Shown: in pieces, positions 27,833 through 35,605 of the stretch
Layout of the letters: every line of letters starts with the position of its first letter
Numbering within the stretch: position 1 is the stretch's first letter
Source of the DNA: Obscuribacter phosphatis_A
GTDB taxonomy: Bacteria > Cyanobacteriota > Vampirovibrionia > Obscuribacterales > Obscuribacteraceae
Reading direction: 5' to 3'
DNA length: 64,000 nt
Assembly: GCA_017303615.1 (NCBI GenBank)
Contig: JAFLCK010000002.1
Coordinates: forward strand, 201,190 to 265,189
Made by a program: the position numbers and the translations under genes
Notes under the pieces: model-generated
Told to the model about the DNA's origin: nothing
Databases searched by the model: none
The model's input: the letters and a program-made list of their open reading frames with translations, nothing else

Positions 27833-28852
27833 ATGACCAGACTAAACAGATTAAGCTTGCTGTCAATAATATCGACTCTGCTTGCAACACTTGCAGCAGC
27901 TCACTCTTTTGCTCAATCATCGCTTCCCAGCTTGCCACGGGGCGTAGAAATAGGACAAGCCAGTCGCTTTCAAGTGCACATCGAAACCACGATGAATAAC
28001 AGTGCCAGGCAGGCTTTACCAAGGCAGATCAGAGTCTGGCATGCCCTGCCCGTGCTGACGCCTTGGAGCAGAACCAACCGCCTGCCGGGCGCAACCTCAT
28101 ACAATTTCGAACCGCGAAATGGCAAGTTTGAAGCTGAAGCCGACCAAAGAAGCGGGCACATATATTTTGAAGAGAACCGGCCTTTTCAAGCAGGCACTGT
28201 CCTAAATTTCAAAACCGACTTTGAAGTTTTTTCGGCGCCGCGACGCTTTAGCCCAGAAAATCTCAGATGCAGCTTTCACGACTATAAAAAAGGCGACTTT
28301 AGCAAGGCCGATAAACTGCAACCTGTCTTGCCCGAACTGCAGAGTCTGTCGCAACAACTAAAGAGCGATTCGCCCATAACCTATGTGCGCAATATCAGTG
28401 ATTGGCTCAAGCAGAACATCGAATACGATGACTCGGTCAGTTTTGGCGCCACCGATACCCGCGCCATTCTTAGGGCTAAAAAAGGTCATTGCGGACATTC
28501 CGCCAATCTTTTCAAACAACTCTGCCAAGCGCAAGGCGTACCATACCGCAGCGCTTGGGGTCTATTTCTAGCAGACCGCACCGTCCTGAACTCGATGGGC
28601 AAGAGCCCCGAAAGCTACTCTTACTATCACACCTGGAATGAGGTTTGTTTCCCCAATATTGGCTGGGTTGAAGTAGATCCGAGCAGACCTGATTGTTTCG
28701 ATATTCCGGCAAATTATGTAATCAACAATTCTTCCTTCCAAAACTGTGCAGTTTGGATCACCGATGCTTCAGGCTTTCCACACATGCCAAAATGGTCAGG
28801 CTCGTCTTATGAGTTTGATATAAAAACCAAAGTAAGCTTTCAAGAAAAATAG
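27833..28852 (+). CDS. Exported transglutaminase-like protein
   Basis: A signal peptide (about residues 1-28) precedes a beta-rich domain and a papain-fold transglutaminase core. The triad is visible: Cys220 in KKGHCGHSA, His266 in YYHTWNE and Asp282 in VEVDPS. In bacteria such proteins act as peptidases or amide-crosslinking enzymes in the envelope. The enzyme should be active. It is convergent with the 667-residue Clp-N-like gene with a 1-bp gap, so no transcriptional link is implied. Confidence 0.85.
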   Translation: MTRLNRLSLLSIISTLLATLAAAHSFAQSSLPSLPRGVEIGQASRFQVHIETTMNNSARQALPRQIRVWHALPVLTPWSRTNRLPGATSYNFEPRNGKFEAEADQRSGHIYFEENRPFQAGTVLNFKTDFEVFSAPRRFSPENLRCSFHDYKKGDFSKADKLQPVLPELQSLSQQLKSDSPITYVRNISDWLKQNIEYDDSVSFGATDTRAILRAKKGHCGHSANLFKQLCQAQGVPYRSAWGLFLADRTVLNSMGKSPESYSYYHTWNEVCFPNIGWVEVDPSRPDCFDIPANYVINNSSFQNCAVWITDASGFPHMPKWSGSSYEFDIKTKVSFQEK

Positions 28853-28853
28853 T

Positions 28854-30857
28854 TCAATAATTGATCAGACAATTTAAAAGTTGATGAGATAAGACCCAGT
28901 TATTAACACCGATTTTGGCGCATCGTTCAGCCACTTGACCGGGCACAGTATCGGAAAGTAGCGCCCAGAAAAGAGAGCGCGGATCAATAATCTTATCTTC
29001 TTTGACAAAGGCTAGAGCGCGATCTATATTGCGGCAAAGGGCTCTGGAAGGTCCTCCTGTTGTTCCAGGTAGTTCCTCGGCAAGGTCCGGATTAGGGAAA
29101 GAGGCTAAGACTCGCTCTACTGAATCTCGCGGCAGACTGGCTGCGCGGCGCAAATCATCGGCAAGATACTCATAATTGCGTTGCAGGGTAAAGAAGAGAG
29201 AATCATTGCCAATACCGCTTGTACGTCCAGGCGCAATTTCTAAACATGCAGAGAGCCCACGGTCAAAAAGCTCGCTATATGACTTATATTGCCACCACCG
29301 GCGCTGCCAGTGCAAATTGGGTGCCGGTAGGCGAATGTAGCGCTCAAGTGCCACAACAAAGGCGACCGCAGCCAAATCGAGCCCTCGCCGCGAGAGTACT
29401 GTTTCAGTCACTATGCCGGGTCGAGACAATATGGCATAAAGCAGGTGCTCAGGCGAGACAATGTAAGCACCACTGGTAAGGGCAGCAAGATAGGCTCTGA
29501 AAATGAGCTCGAACCAGCCAATCGGCGCGTCGGCCAATGCTAAGACATGTGCGGCTGCAGCCTCTCCAGCAGAAACAGAATGGCATCTTCTCTGCTTTCT
29601 AAGGGCAGCAATCAAGTCTGAAGAGTCTTGCCCTAAACCAAGTGCATCAAGCAATATGCTTAGGCGGGCTTCTTGTCTGCCATGGCGTAAAATTGCCACA
29701 AGCAGAAAATCATCAATATCTTCAACCTCTTCTTCTGCTTGCCTAAGGTCGAATGCCTCTTTCAGCAAAGCTAGGGACTGTTCAGAAAGCAGAGCGAGCA
29801 AGAAATGACATCGCGGAAATTTAGGGTTATGGAAATCGGCATCACCAAGTTCAAGCCCCCAATCATTCAACTCAGCTGTCAACCTGCTGGCATAGAGCTT
29901 CAGATGTTCAGGACTCTTGAAGCGCAAGAAATTGGGCAAAGCGCGAAAATATTGGCTAAATCTGTCAAGACATAAGGCTGAGAGTATATCGGGTGGTTCA
30001 ATACGATCGCGGTCAGCCTCAATTGCTTCGATAACAGCTATTGCCTCTTGGTCGAATTCGACATCACCATAAGCGCGATAACTCAGCGAGAAAATAGGAC
30101 TTGCCGAGGTAGCCAAAATGGCAATACTGGGATCTTTCAGCAAAGCAGCAATTATGTGCTCGAAAGAGACTTGTCTATGACCGTTTTGCATTGCGATGCG
30201 GCCGGCATATGTCAAACAAGCTTGACTAGCCGGGCTCAGTCTTTCAGACAAAGCAGGCGTCGGATGGAAATCATAAGCCTGAGGATCGAGACAATTGAGC
30301 TCTCGCACATAGAGCCGACTTGGCACCATTGCAGCCCCTTGGCAGTATCTGGAGAAGAGCCGAGCGGACAACTGACCACGATTAAAAATGCGGTCAATCA
30401 CATTTATAGTCGCAAGACTGGAAGAAGATATGAGAGCCAATAAAAGATGCCCGCAATGCGCTTTTCCTGCACCCAAACCTCTGGCCCCAAGCAAACATTC
30501 AGACAAAGATTCAGTGAAATACCAAACAAGGCTATTTTGATTTTCTTGATGGACCAATTGGGAAACCGCAGCGGCTTCTCTCTCTTTAGCTTGTTCTAAA
30601 CCCAGAGAGATTTCACGATCAAAATCTACCCCATCAATAGCAGCTCCCTCAATAATAGAAGCCAATGGTGGCGGCGCATCAAGCAACAAGAAGCGCAAAA
30701 GATGCAACTCTTCTAGGTGGCTATGACCAAGGGCACGGCGCTCGGCATCAGCTCTATTGATGAAATAAAGACAAGTCTGATCAAAACCTTCAACGACAAT
30801 TCGACCACCGGTATCGGTAGAAAGAAACGGCTCAAGACATTGGCGAATTGAGGTCAT
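28854..30857 (-). CDS. Protein of repeated Clp-N-like helical units, no ATPase
   Basis: The 667-residue product appears to consist of about six or seven degenerate copies of the Clp N-terminal (ClpA/ClpC N-domain) helical motif. Conserved anchors recur as ...HLL.ALL..., for example AHCGHLLLALI, SFEHIIAALL, FPRCHFLLALL, SPEHLLYAIL and PRSLFWALL, each preceded by a helix with regularly spaced Ala. No Walker motifs or other AAA+ features exist, so it cannot be a chaperone motor. In Clp proteins this domain binds adaptors and substrates, so an adaptor or scaffold function is a reasonable inference. A single-domain relative lies at 44387. Confidence 0.6.
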   Translation of the reverse strand: MTSIRQCLEPFLSTDTGGRIVVEGFDQTCLYFINRADAERRALGHSHLEELHLLRFLLLDAPPPLASIIEGAAIDGVDFDREISLGLEQAKEREAAAVSQLVHQENQNSLVWYFTESLSECLLGARGLGAGKAHCGHLLLALISSSSLATINVIDRIFNRGQLSARLFSRYCQGAAMVPSRLYVRELNCLDPQAYDFHPTPALSERLSPASQACLTYAGRIAMQNGHRQVSFEHIIAALLKDPSIAILATSASPIFSLSYRAYGDVEFDQEAIAVIEAIEADRDRIEPPDILSALCLDRFSQYFRALPNFLRFKSPEHLKLYASRLTAELNDWGLELGDADFHNPKFPRCHFLLALLSEQSLALLKEAFDLRQAEEEVEDIDDFLLVAILRHGRQEARLSILLDALGLGQDSSDLIAALRKQRRCHSVSAGEAAAAHVLALADAPIGWFELIFRAYLAALTSGAYIVSPEHLLYAILSRPGIVTETVLSRRGLDLAAVAFVVALERYIRLPAPNLHWQRRWWQYKSYSELFDRGLSACLEIAPGRTSGIGNDSLFFTLQRNYEYLADDLRRAASLPRDSVERVLASFPNPDLAEELPGTTGGPSRALCRNIDRALAFVKEDKIIDPRSLFWALLSDTVPGQVAERCAKIGVNNWVLSHQLLNCLINY

Positions 30858-30913
30858 ATAAAACCATTCTACTCTTCATACTCTGCCCTTACCTGACTAG
30901 CGGCACTGAAACA

Positions 30914-30938
30914 GAAAAGCCGCCCAAATTGGACGGCT
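30914..30938 (-). terminator. Hairpin terminator for the 30971 gene
   Basis: On the minus strand AGCCGTCC pairs with GGGCGGCT (one G-U pair) around AATTT and is followed by TTTTCTGTTT. It lies about 33 bp past the stop of the minus-strand gene. Confidence 0.55.
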
Positions 30939-30970
30939 TCTCATTTAATTTTGCGGTTGGACAATAGTCT

Positions 30971-31870
30971 CTAGCGAGCGCCTACAGTCTCTCTAGGCAA
31001 AATCTGCTCGACAGTAAGAACTTTCAGATCGCTCTTATTGGCAGCTGGTTTATTGCCCAGATAGTCTTGAATAAAGCGCGAGGGGCGCTTGTATGAGACT
31101 TCGATGTATTGAATTTGGGCTTGACCGCGCGGACAGTCTTTGAGCAGCGAACTGATGTCTTTGAAGGGCACATAGGCCATATCAGATTCGGCTTCAGGAG
31201 ACTCTTCAGTGCGCTTTCTAATCTCGTCACGCACGACCACCACTCCATCTACAAAAGGAATGAGGATAGGCTGGGCATCGGTCCAGAGACAAGCACGACG
31301 CACCTGCCCTTGATAACGAACATAAACCACTGGAGCAACATGCACACCTTCAAACTTCTTAGCCAGTTTGGGGCACTCACGGTTCCAATGCCAATCACTT
31401 TCGAGGGCGGCGGTGGGCATGGTATCAACCACTTCAGCTTTAGCCAAGAACTGGCGAATAACCATTTCGTTAGACTGTTTCCAGTTCGATATGAAGATCT
31501 CAGGATCGTATTCCATGCTGGCATCTTCGCTGTACTGGGGATCTTGAACAACCGCAGCGAAATGCTTAACGCAAGCGCTGAGCTCCATTTCGCCTTCGAT
31601 TGAGAAGAAAGGCGCTCTGCGATAGTTAAGTGAGAAAACTATGTGCGGATAAGGAGGAGCAGTCGGGTCATCTTTCTCGAATGATTTCACATCTTCTTCG
31701 GCGCTGCCGTAGAAAGAGAAGGAGAACTGCACACCAGTAAACTGGTTGTGATAATAAGCGTCGTTCTCTTCCACTTCATAATGGGCTCTTTCGGAGAAAT
31801 ATTTTGTGAAAGCCTCTTTTGTCAACGCCTTTTTGCTGGACTTCGCAAAAATGTAGACGTCATAACTCAT
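30971..31870 (-). CDS. Uncharacterised protein, about 300 residues
   Basis: I do not recognise the family. The product is soluble, with an N-terminal alpha/beta part starting MSYDVYIFAKSSKKALTKEAF, a pattern shared with several small bacterial orphan families, and a central segment with aromatic residues (FSLNYRRAPFF). It has no signal peptide, membrane segment or metal-ligand cluster. It is monocistronic, divergent from the promoter at 31990, and closed by a hairpin terminator. Confidence 0.55.
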   Translation of the reverse strand: MSYDVYIFAKSSKKALTKEAFTKYFSERAHYEVEENDAYYHNQFTGVQFSFSFYGSAEEDVKSFEKDDPTAPPYPHIVFSLNYRRAPFFSIEGEMELSACVKHFAAVVQDPQYSEDASMEYDPEIFISNWKQSNEMVIRQFLAKAEVVDTMPTAALESDWHWNRECPKLAKKFEGVHVAPVVYVRYQGQVRRACLWTDAQPILIPFVDGVVVVRDEIRKRTEESPEAESDMAYVPFKDISSLLKDCPRGQAQIQYIEVSYKRPSRFIQDYLGNKPAANKSDLKVLTVEQILPRETVGAR

Positions 31871-31989
31871 ACCGAAATTCGCCTCCGGGGGAACAGACCT
31901 TAAGGTTCAAACTATAACAGTAAGTCGGCTCAAGTTGTAGAACTTGCGCAAAATAAGCTCAACACTTAGTTTCCTAACTACATTAAACG

Positions 31990-32018
31990 TTGTAAATACT
32001 AGTCAAGGTCTGTATACT
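31990..32018 (+). promoter_or_regulatory. Sigma70-type promoter for the WMxDF/VWA/ATPase set
   Basis: TTGTAA (31990-31995), a 17-bp spacer and TATACT (32013-32018) form a good promoter. It points to the gene at 32111, 92 bp downstream. Confidence 0.65.
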
Positions 32019-32110
32019 GCCTGTTTTCAGGTGTCGATACTAGCGAATTTCTATAAAGAACAGCCAGCCAAGCCGACTTACCTCTTCCCCATCGGTAAAA
32101 GCCAAGTCTC

Positions 32111-33559
32111 ATGAGCCAGCTAAATCTGCCAAGATATTTCGTCGCTCGCTCCGACCAGCAGCCTATCCAGGTTAAACCTGAAAATTTTATTCCTCTCTAT
32201 GCTCTCGACAACTTCTTTGCCGGCGGCAAGCATTTGCAAGAGCAAGAATGGCTGGTCACTACAGATGCCTCAGGCATTCTGCATGCCATACCAGGCGACA
32301 AGATAAATTTTCTTAGTGAAGACATTAAGTCACAACTAGCCCTTAGCGAAGTGGCCTGCGGCGGCAACAATCGCCTGGTTGAAGCTATTGAGTTCTATCT
32401 CTTTAATGTCCAACTTATGGAACAAGCCCCAAACGCGCCGGGGTTGAACGACCCAATTTATTTATATGGCACCTTGCATGGTCCTTATCCAAATAGCCAA
32501 GCCCCCTACTTTATAGAGGGACAATTGACAGTCAGCCGGGCCGACCTATTGAGCGGCTTACTGCAGGGCTTTCCCTACAAATTTACCGCCCCCGGCATGG
32601 GTGCCGAACCAGGCAGCTCAGACAGCGTCTATCATATGACCCTGCCCGGAGACCGTGACGAAGAGACAATTAGAGGCGCCGGTATAATATTCGCCTACCC
32701 GCTCATGCCACCAGATATGATGTCTTATGGAGCTGGTAATGAAATTCTCATTAAGCAGTACCTTTTTGACATAATCAGCGCCATAAAGGAAGACCTAGAA
32801 AGCGAAAACATCAAACTACCGCTCAGGCGAATGAAGCTGCCCATACCAAGCCGACTTTCCATGGAACAAGAATTGGAAGCCCAGGGTTACCTAATCAAAG
32901 GCGACACCGCGGTGAGAAAACCAAACGCCTCGGGCGGTTTCCAGGGGCTTCTCCATTCGGTTTTCGGTTCAGGTAAAGCCGACAAATTGGAATTGCCCCA
33001 AGAAGGTAAAACCGCGCAGTTTATGCAACTAGCCGAGCAAGTTTTGCACAGTTTGCCCAGCTGGCCGCCTGAACGAACCCGAATAATGCGAGACAAGAGC
33101 AAGCCGGCCACCCGCGAAGTTCGGATGCGCGCCAAAGGAACAGCGGCGCTGAGCCCGCGCGAGATCAAAACGCCGCAGCTGAGTGATAAACCGATTCAAA
33201 ATCAGAGACCGCAACAGGCAAGAGCGCAAAGCCAGAACAAACCAGCCGGTTGGATGCTCGACTTTATTGATAAACATCAGAGTACAAGCAATCAAAGCAA
33301 CAAAGACGGCTGGGTGCGCCTCACCGGCGCCGCCGTGCCGCCGCAAGAGAGCAAGAAGCCCAGCGGTAGCACATTTAGCTACAGCTCCAATACCTCATAC
33401 TCACCTTACAACGCCAAACCCCAGACCCCGGGATGGATGGAAGACTTTTCAGCAGCCGATACCGATAAAAAACAGGAAAGAAGCGAGGAAAAACCTCAAA
33501 TCAAGGAAACCCAGCAACAATCTTCAGCCAAACCTGATTGGATGAAAGATTTCGAGTAA
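32111..33559 (+). CDS. Unknown protein with C-terminal WMxDF motifs
   Basis: The 482-residue product has a folded N-terminal part (about 1-270, no signal peptide; contains SVYHMTLPGDRDEETIRGAGIIFAYPLMPP) and a disordered, Gln/Pro/Ser/Lys-rich C-terminal third. In that tail the short motif W-M-x-D-F occurs three times (GWMLDF, GWMEDF, DWMKDF), the last one at the very C-terminus. This looks like a repeated docking peptide. The next gene, a VWA protein, starts 22 bp downstream, and VWA domains often bind such peptides, so a partner relationship is inferred. I do not recognise the N-terminal family. Confidence 0.6.
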   Translation: MSQLNLPRYFVARSDQQPIQVKPENFIPLYALDNFFAGGKHLQEQEWLVTTDASGILHAIPGDKINFLSEDIKSQLALSEVACGGNNRLVEAIEFYLFNVQLMEQAPNAPGLNDPIYLYGTLHGPYPNSQAPYFIEGQLTVSRADLLSGLLQGFPYKFTAPGMGAEPGSSDSVYHMTLPGDRDEETIRGAGIIFAYPLMPPDMMSYGAGNEILIKQYLFDIISAIKEDLESENIKLPLRRMKLPIPSRLSMEQELEAQGYLIKGDTAVRKPNASGGFQGLLHSVFGSGKADKLELPQEGKTAQFMQLAEQVLHSLPSWPPERTRIMRDKSKPATREVRMRAKGTAALSPREIKTPQLSDKPIQNQRPQQARAQSQNKPAGWMLDFIDKHQSTSNQSNKDGWVRLTGAAVPPQESKKPSGSTFSYSSNTSYSPYNAKPQTPGWMEDFSAADTDKKQERSEEKPQIKETQQQSSAKPDWMKDFE

Positions 33560-33581
33560 CCACCAAAATAGAGGCAAAGCA

Positions 33582-34517
33582 ATGGGACACAAAAGTGAAA
33601 GACCAGTAGAACCGTTTTCCGACCTGCATGTCGAGCACGGACATGTGCGAGCCACTCTGCTGCATGATCCCACAGTGGAAGGGCTCGATATGGCCATCTA
33701 TATGGATGGCTCGGCCAGTATGAGCGGCGATTACGCCTATAAGAAGAAGTACAACAACCTAATAGACTGGTTCTTTGGCCGAAATGAAGTACAACTGCCC
33801 AACAATGTGGAGCCCCAGGTGCAGTGGATGCTTGAATATCTAGCCACAAAAGACCGCAATGGTCTCTTGCGAGTAGGTTACTGGGCGTGCGGTCCCCATG
33901 GCAAAGATATTGAACTGGTGGGCGAACTGAAGGGCGTCGACGTCCAATCTTACAAATTTCCGGGACCAACCTTTCAGGGCAAATCTACCAACCTGGCTCC
34001 AGCGCTGAAAGACTATATTGTCTATTTGCGCAAACAAATGCACTTGGGCGCCAGACGCGGCTGTGCAGTCTTTGTCACCGACGGCGAGATTCACGACGAA
34101 GACGATGTTAGACGCTATTGCAATGAAATAGCCAAAGAAATCAATAAAGGCACCCTCCCGAAAATCAACTTCATTTTGGTCGGCGTTGGCCAGGGCGTTA
34201 ATGAAGAGCAGATGGAAGAGATTTGCCACGTGGAGTATCCGGGTATAGGACACCTGTGGTGTCACCGTATTGCCGAGGAGATTAATGAAGTTGCCGAACT
34301 GGTGGCAGTTCTAGTCGATGAATCGATGACTGTGGCCGGCGGTGGCAAAATCACCGACGACAAAGGCAAAGTTCTCAAACTCTATGAATCGAGACTGCCT
34401 GCTGTACTGGAATTCCAAATACCAGAAGGAGCCAAGAGCTTCACTTTAGAGATAAATGGTCAAAAATTCACCCAACCGATACCGGAAGACGATGACGACG
34501 ACGACGATCACCACTAA
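33582..34517 (+). CDS. VWA-domain protein with Asp/His tail (copy 1)
   Basis: The 311-residue cytoplasmic protein is a von Willebrand factor A domain. The MIDAS residues are D42-x-S44-x-S46 (MDGSASM), Thr136 (GKSTN) and Asp167 (VTDGE), so divalent-metal binding is expected. Near the C-terminal half a Cys-His motif, C215-H ... H224-L-W-C227-H, is present and conserved in the paralogue downstream; it may bind a transition metal. The protein ends in seven consecutive Asp followed by HH. It resembles VWA proteins of the tellurite/TerF type in general layout, but I cannot assign it. It lies between the WMxDF gene and the second copy. Confidence 0.75.
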   Translation: MGHKSERPVEPFSDLHVEHGHVRATLLHDPTVEGLDMAIYMDGSASMSGDYAYKKKYNNLIDWFFGRNEVQLPNNVEPQVQWMLEYLATKDRNGLLRVGYWACGPHGKDIELVGELKGVDVQSYKFPGPTFQGKSTNLAPALKDYIVYLRKQMHLGARRGCAVFVTDGEIHDEDDVRRYCNEIAKEINKGTLPKINFILVGVGQGVNEEQMEEICHVEYPGIGHLWCHRIAEEINEVAELVAVLVDESMTVAGGGKITDDKGKVLKLYESRLPAVLEFQIPEGAKSFTLEINGQKFTQPIPEDDDDDDDHH

Positions 34518-34574
34518 GCCGTTAAAGGCTTGACCGGTTGCCGACACTCTTTCTCTTTCTTTATAGAGGTCAAA

Positions 34575-35546
34575 ATGGCTCACAAGCATGAAGTTATCTC
34601 GAAACCGTTTTCAGATGTTCACAATAAGAATGGTCGGGTTCTCGCCACTTTACTGCACGATCCAACCGTGGAAGGGCTGGATGTAGCTCTGTACATGGAC
34701 GGCTCGGCCAGTATGGAAGACGAATACGGACCAAGAGGCATTCTGGCAAAACTCGGACCCGTGAAAAATCAGGTCGAGCCGCAAATGCGCTGGATGCTTG
34801 AATATCTGGCAAACAAGGATCGCGATAGCGTCTTGCGCGTCGCCTATTGGGCAACCGGCGACGGTTCACAAATAGAAGTGGTGGGCGACTTGACCGGCGC
34901 CCAAGCTCAATCTTATAAATTTCCAGGACCGCAGTATTACGGCAAAGGAACCGTAATGCTGCCGGTCTTGCGGGATTATGTAGCCTATATTCGTAAACAA
35001 AGTGAGTTAGGGGCGAGAAGAGGACTGGCTGTAATAATCACAGATAGCCAAATTTATGACGCCAATGATGTAAGAGCCTATTCAGAGCAAGTGGCGAAAG
35101 AAATCGCCGGTGGTCGCTTGCCGAAACTCAATTTTGTGCTGGTTGGCGTCGGCGACCAAGTAGATGAAGAGCAAATGGAAAAGATTTGCCACGAGGAGTA
35201 TCCCGGAGTCGGGCACCTCTGGTGCCATCGCATTGCCGACCGGATGGAAGAGATGGCAGAACTTGTAGCCGTACTGGTGGATGAAACCATGACTGTGGCA
35301 TCGGGCGGAGTAATTTATGACGATAAAGGCAATGTGTTGAAGCGCTATGAAAGCCGCTTGCCGGCGGTGCTTGAGTTTGATGTACCGCCCGGCTGCAAGA
35401 GCTTCACACTGGAAGTAGGCGGCACCAAGTTTGAACAGATGATACCGGAAGAAGATCATCATGACGACGATGATGACGACGATCATCAGATGCCACCGCA
35501 AAACTATGGCAGTAGAAACAGTGGCGGTCACGGACATTCACACTAA
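34575..35546 (+). CDS. VWA-domain protein with Asp/His tail (copy 2)
   Basis: It is a clear tandem paralogue of the upstream gene along the whole length: the same HDPTVEGLDVALYMDGSASM MIDAS start, the KFPGP block and the CHEEYPGVGHLWCHRI motif. It ends in a tail of HH, seven Asp, then HGHSH. The ATG at 34575 has GAGGT upstream; the open frame begins earlier, at 34530, but that stretch is not conserved with copy 1. The metal-binding tail resembles those of metallochaperones, and the following gene encodes a metal ATPase, so a role in metal supply or sequestration is inferred. Confidence 0.75.
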   Translation: MAHKHEVISKPFSDVHNKNGRVLATLLHDPTVEGLDVALYMDGSASMEDEYGPRGILAKLGPVKNQVEPQMRWMLEYLANKDRDSVLRVAYWATGDGSQIEVVGDLTGAQAQSYKFPGPQYYGKGTVMLPVLRDYVAYIRKQSELGARRGLAVIITDSQIYDANDVRAYSEQVAKEIAGGRLPKLNFVLVGVGDQVDEEQMEKICHEEYPGVGHLWCHRIADRMEEMAELVAVLVDETMTVASGGVIYDDKGNVLKRYESRLPAVLEFDVPPGCKSFTLEVGGTKFEQMIPEEDHHDDDDDDDHQMPPQNYGSRNSGGHGHSH

Positions 35547-35557
35547 TAGTGCAAGCA

Positions 35558-35577
35558 GGGGGTACAATCGTGCCCCC
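35558..35577 (+). terminator. Intercistronic hairpin between VWA copy 2 and the ATPase
   Basis: GGGGGTAC pairs with GTGCCCCC around AATC, eight pairs including one wobble. It lies 28 nt before the ATPase start and lacks a long T-run, so it may be a partial terminator, a processing site or an mRNA stabiliser. Confidence 0.4.
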
Positions 35578-35605
35578 CATTTCATCTAATTGAGAGCGAG
35601 CAAAA

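Noticed and set aside
33582..35546. VWA proteins as magnesium/cobalt chelatase subunits (ChlD/CobT-like)
   Set aside because: There is no AAA+ partner (MoxR/ChlI) next to them and the surrounding motifs differ, so that assignment is not supported.
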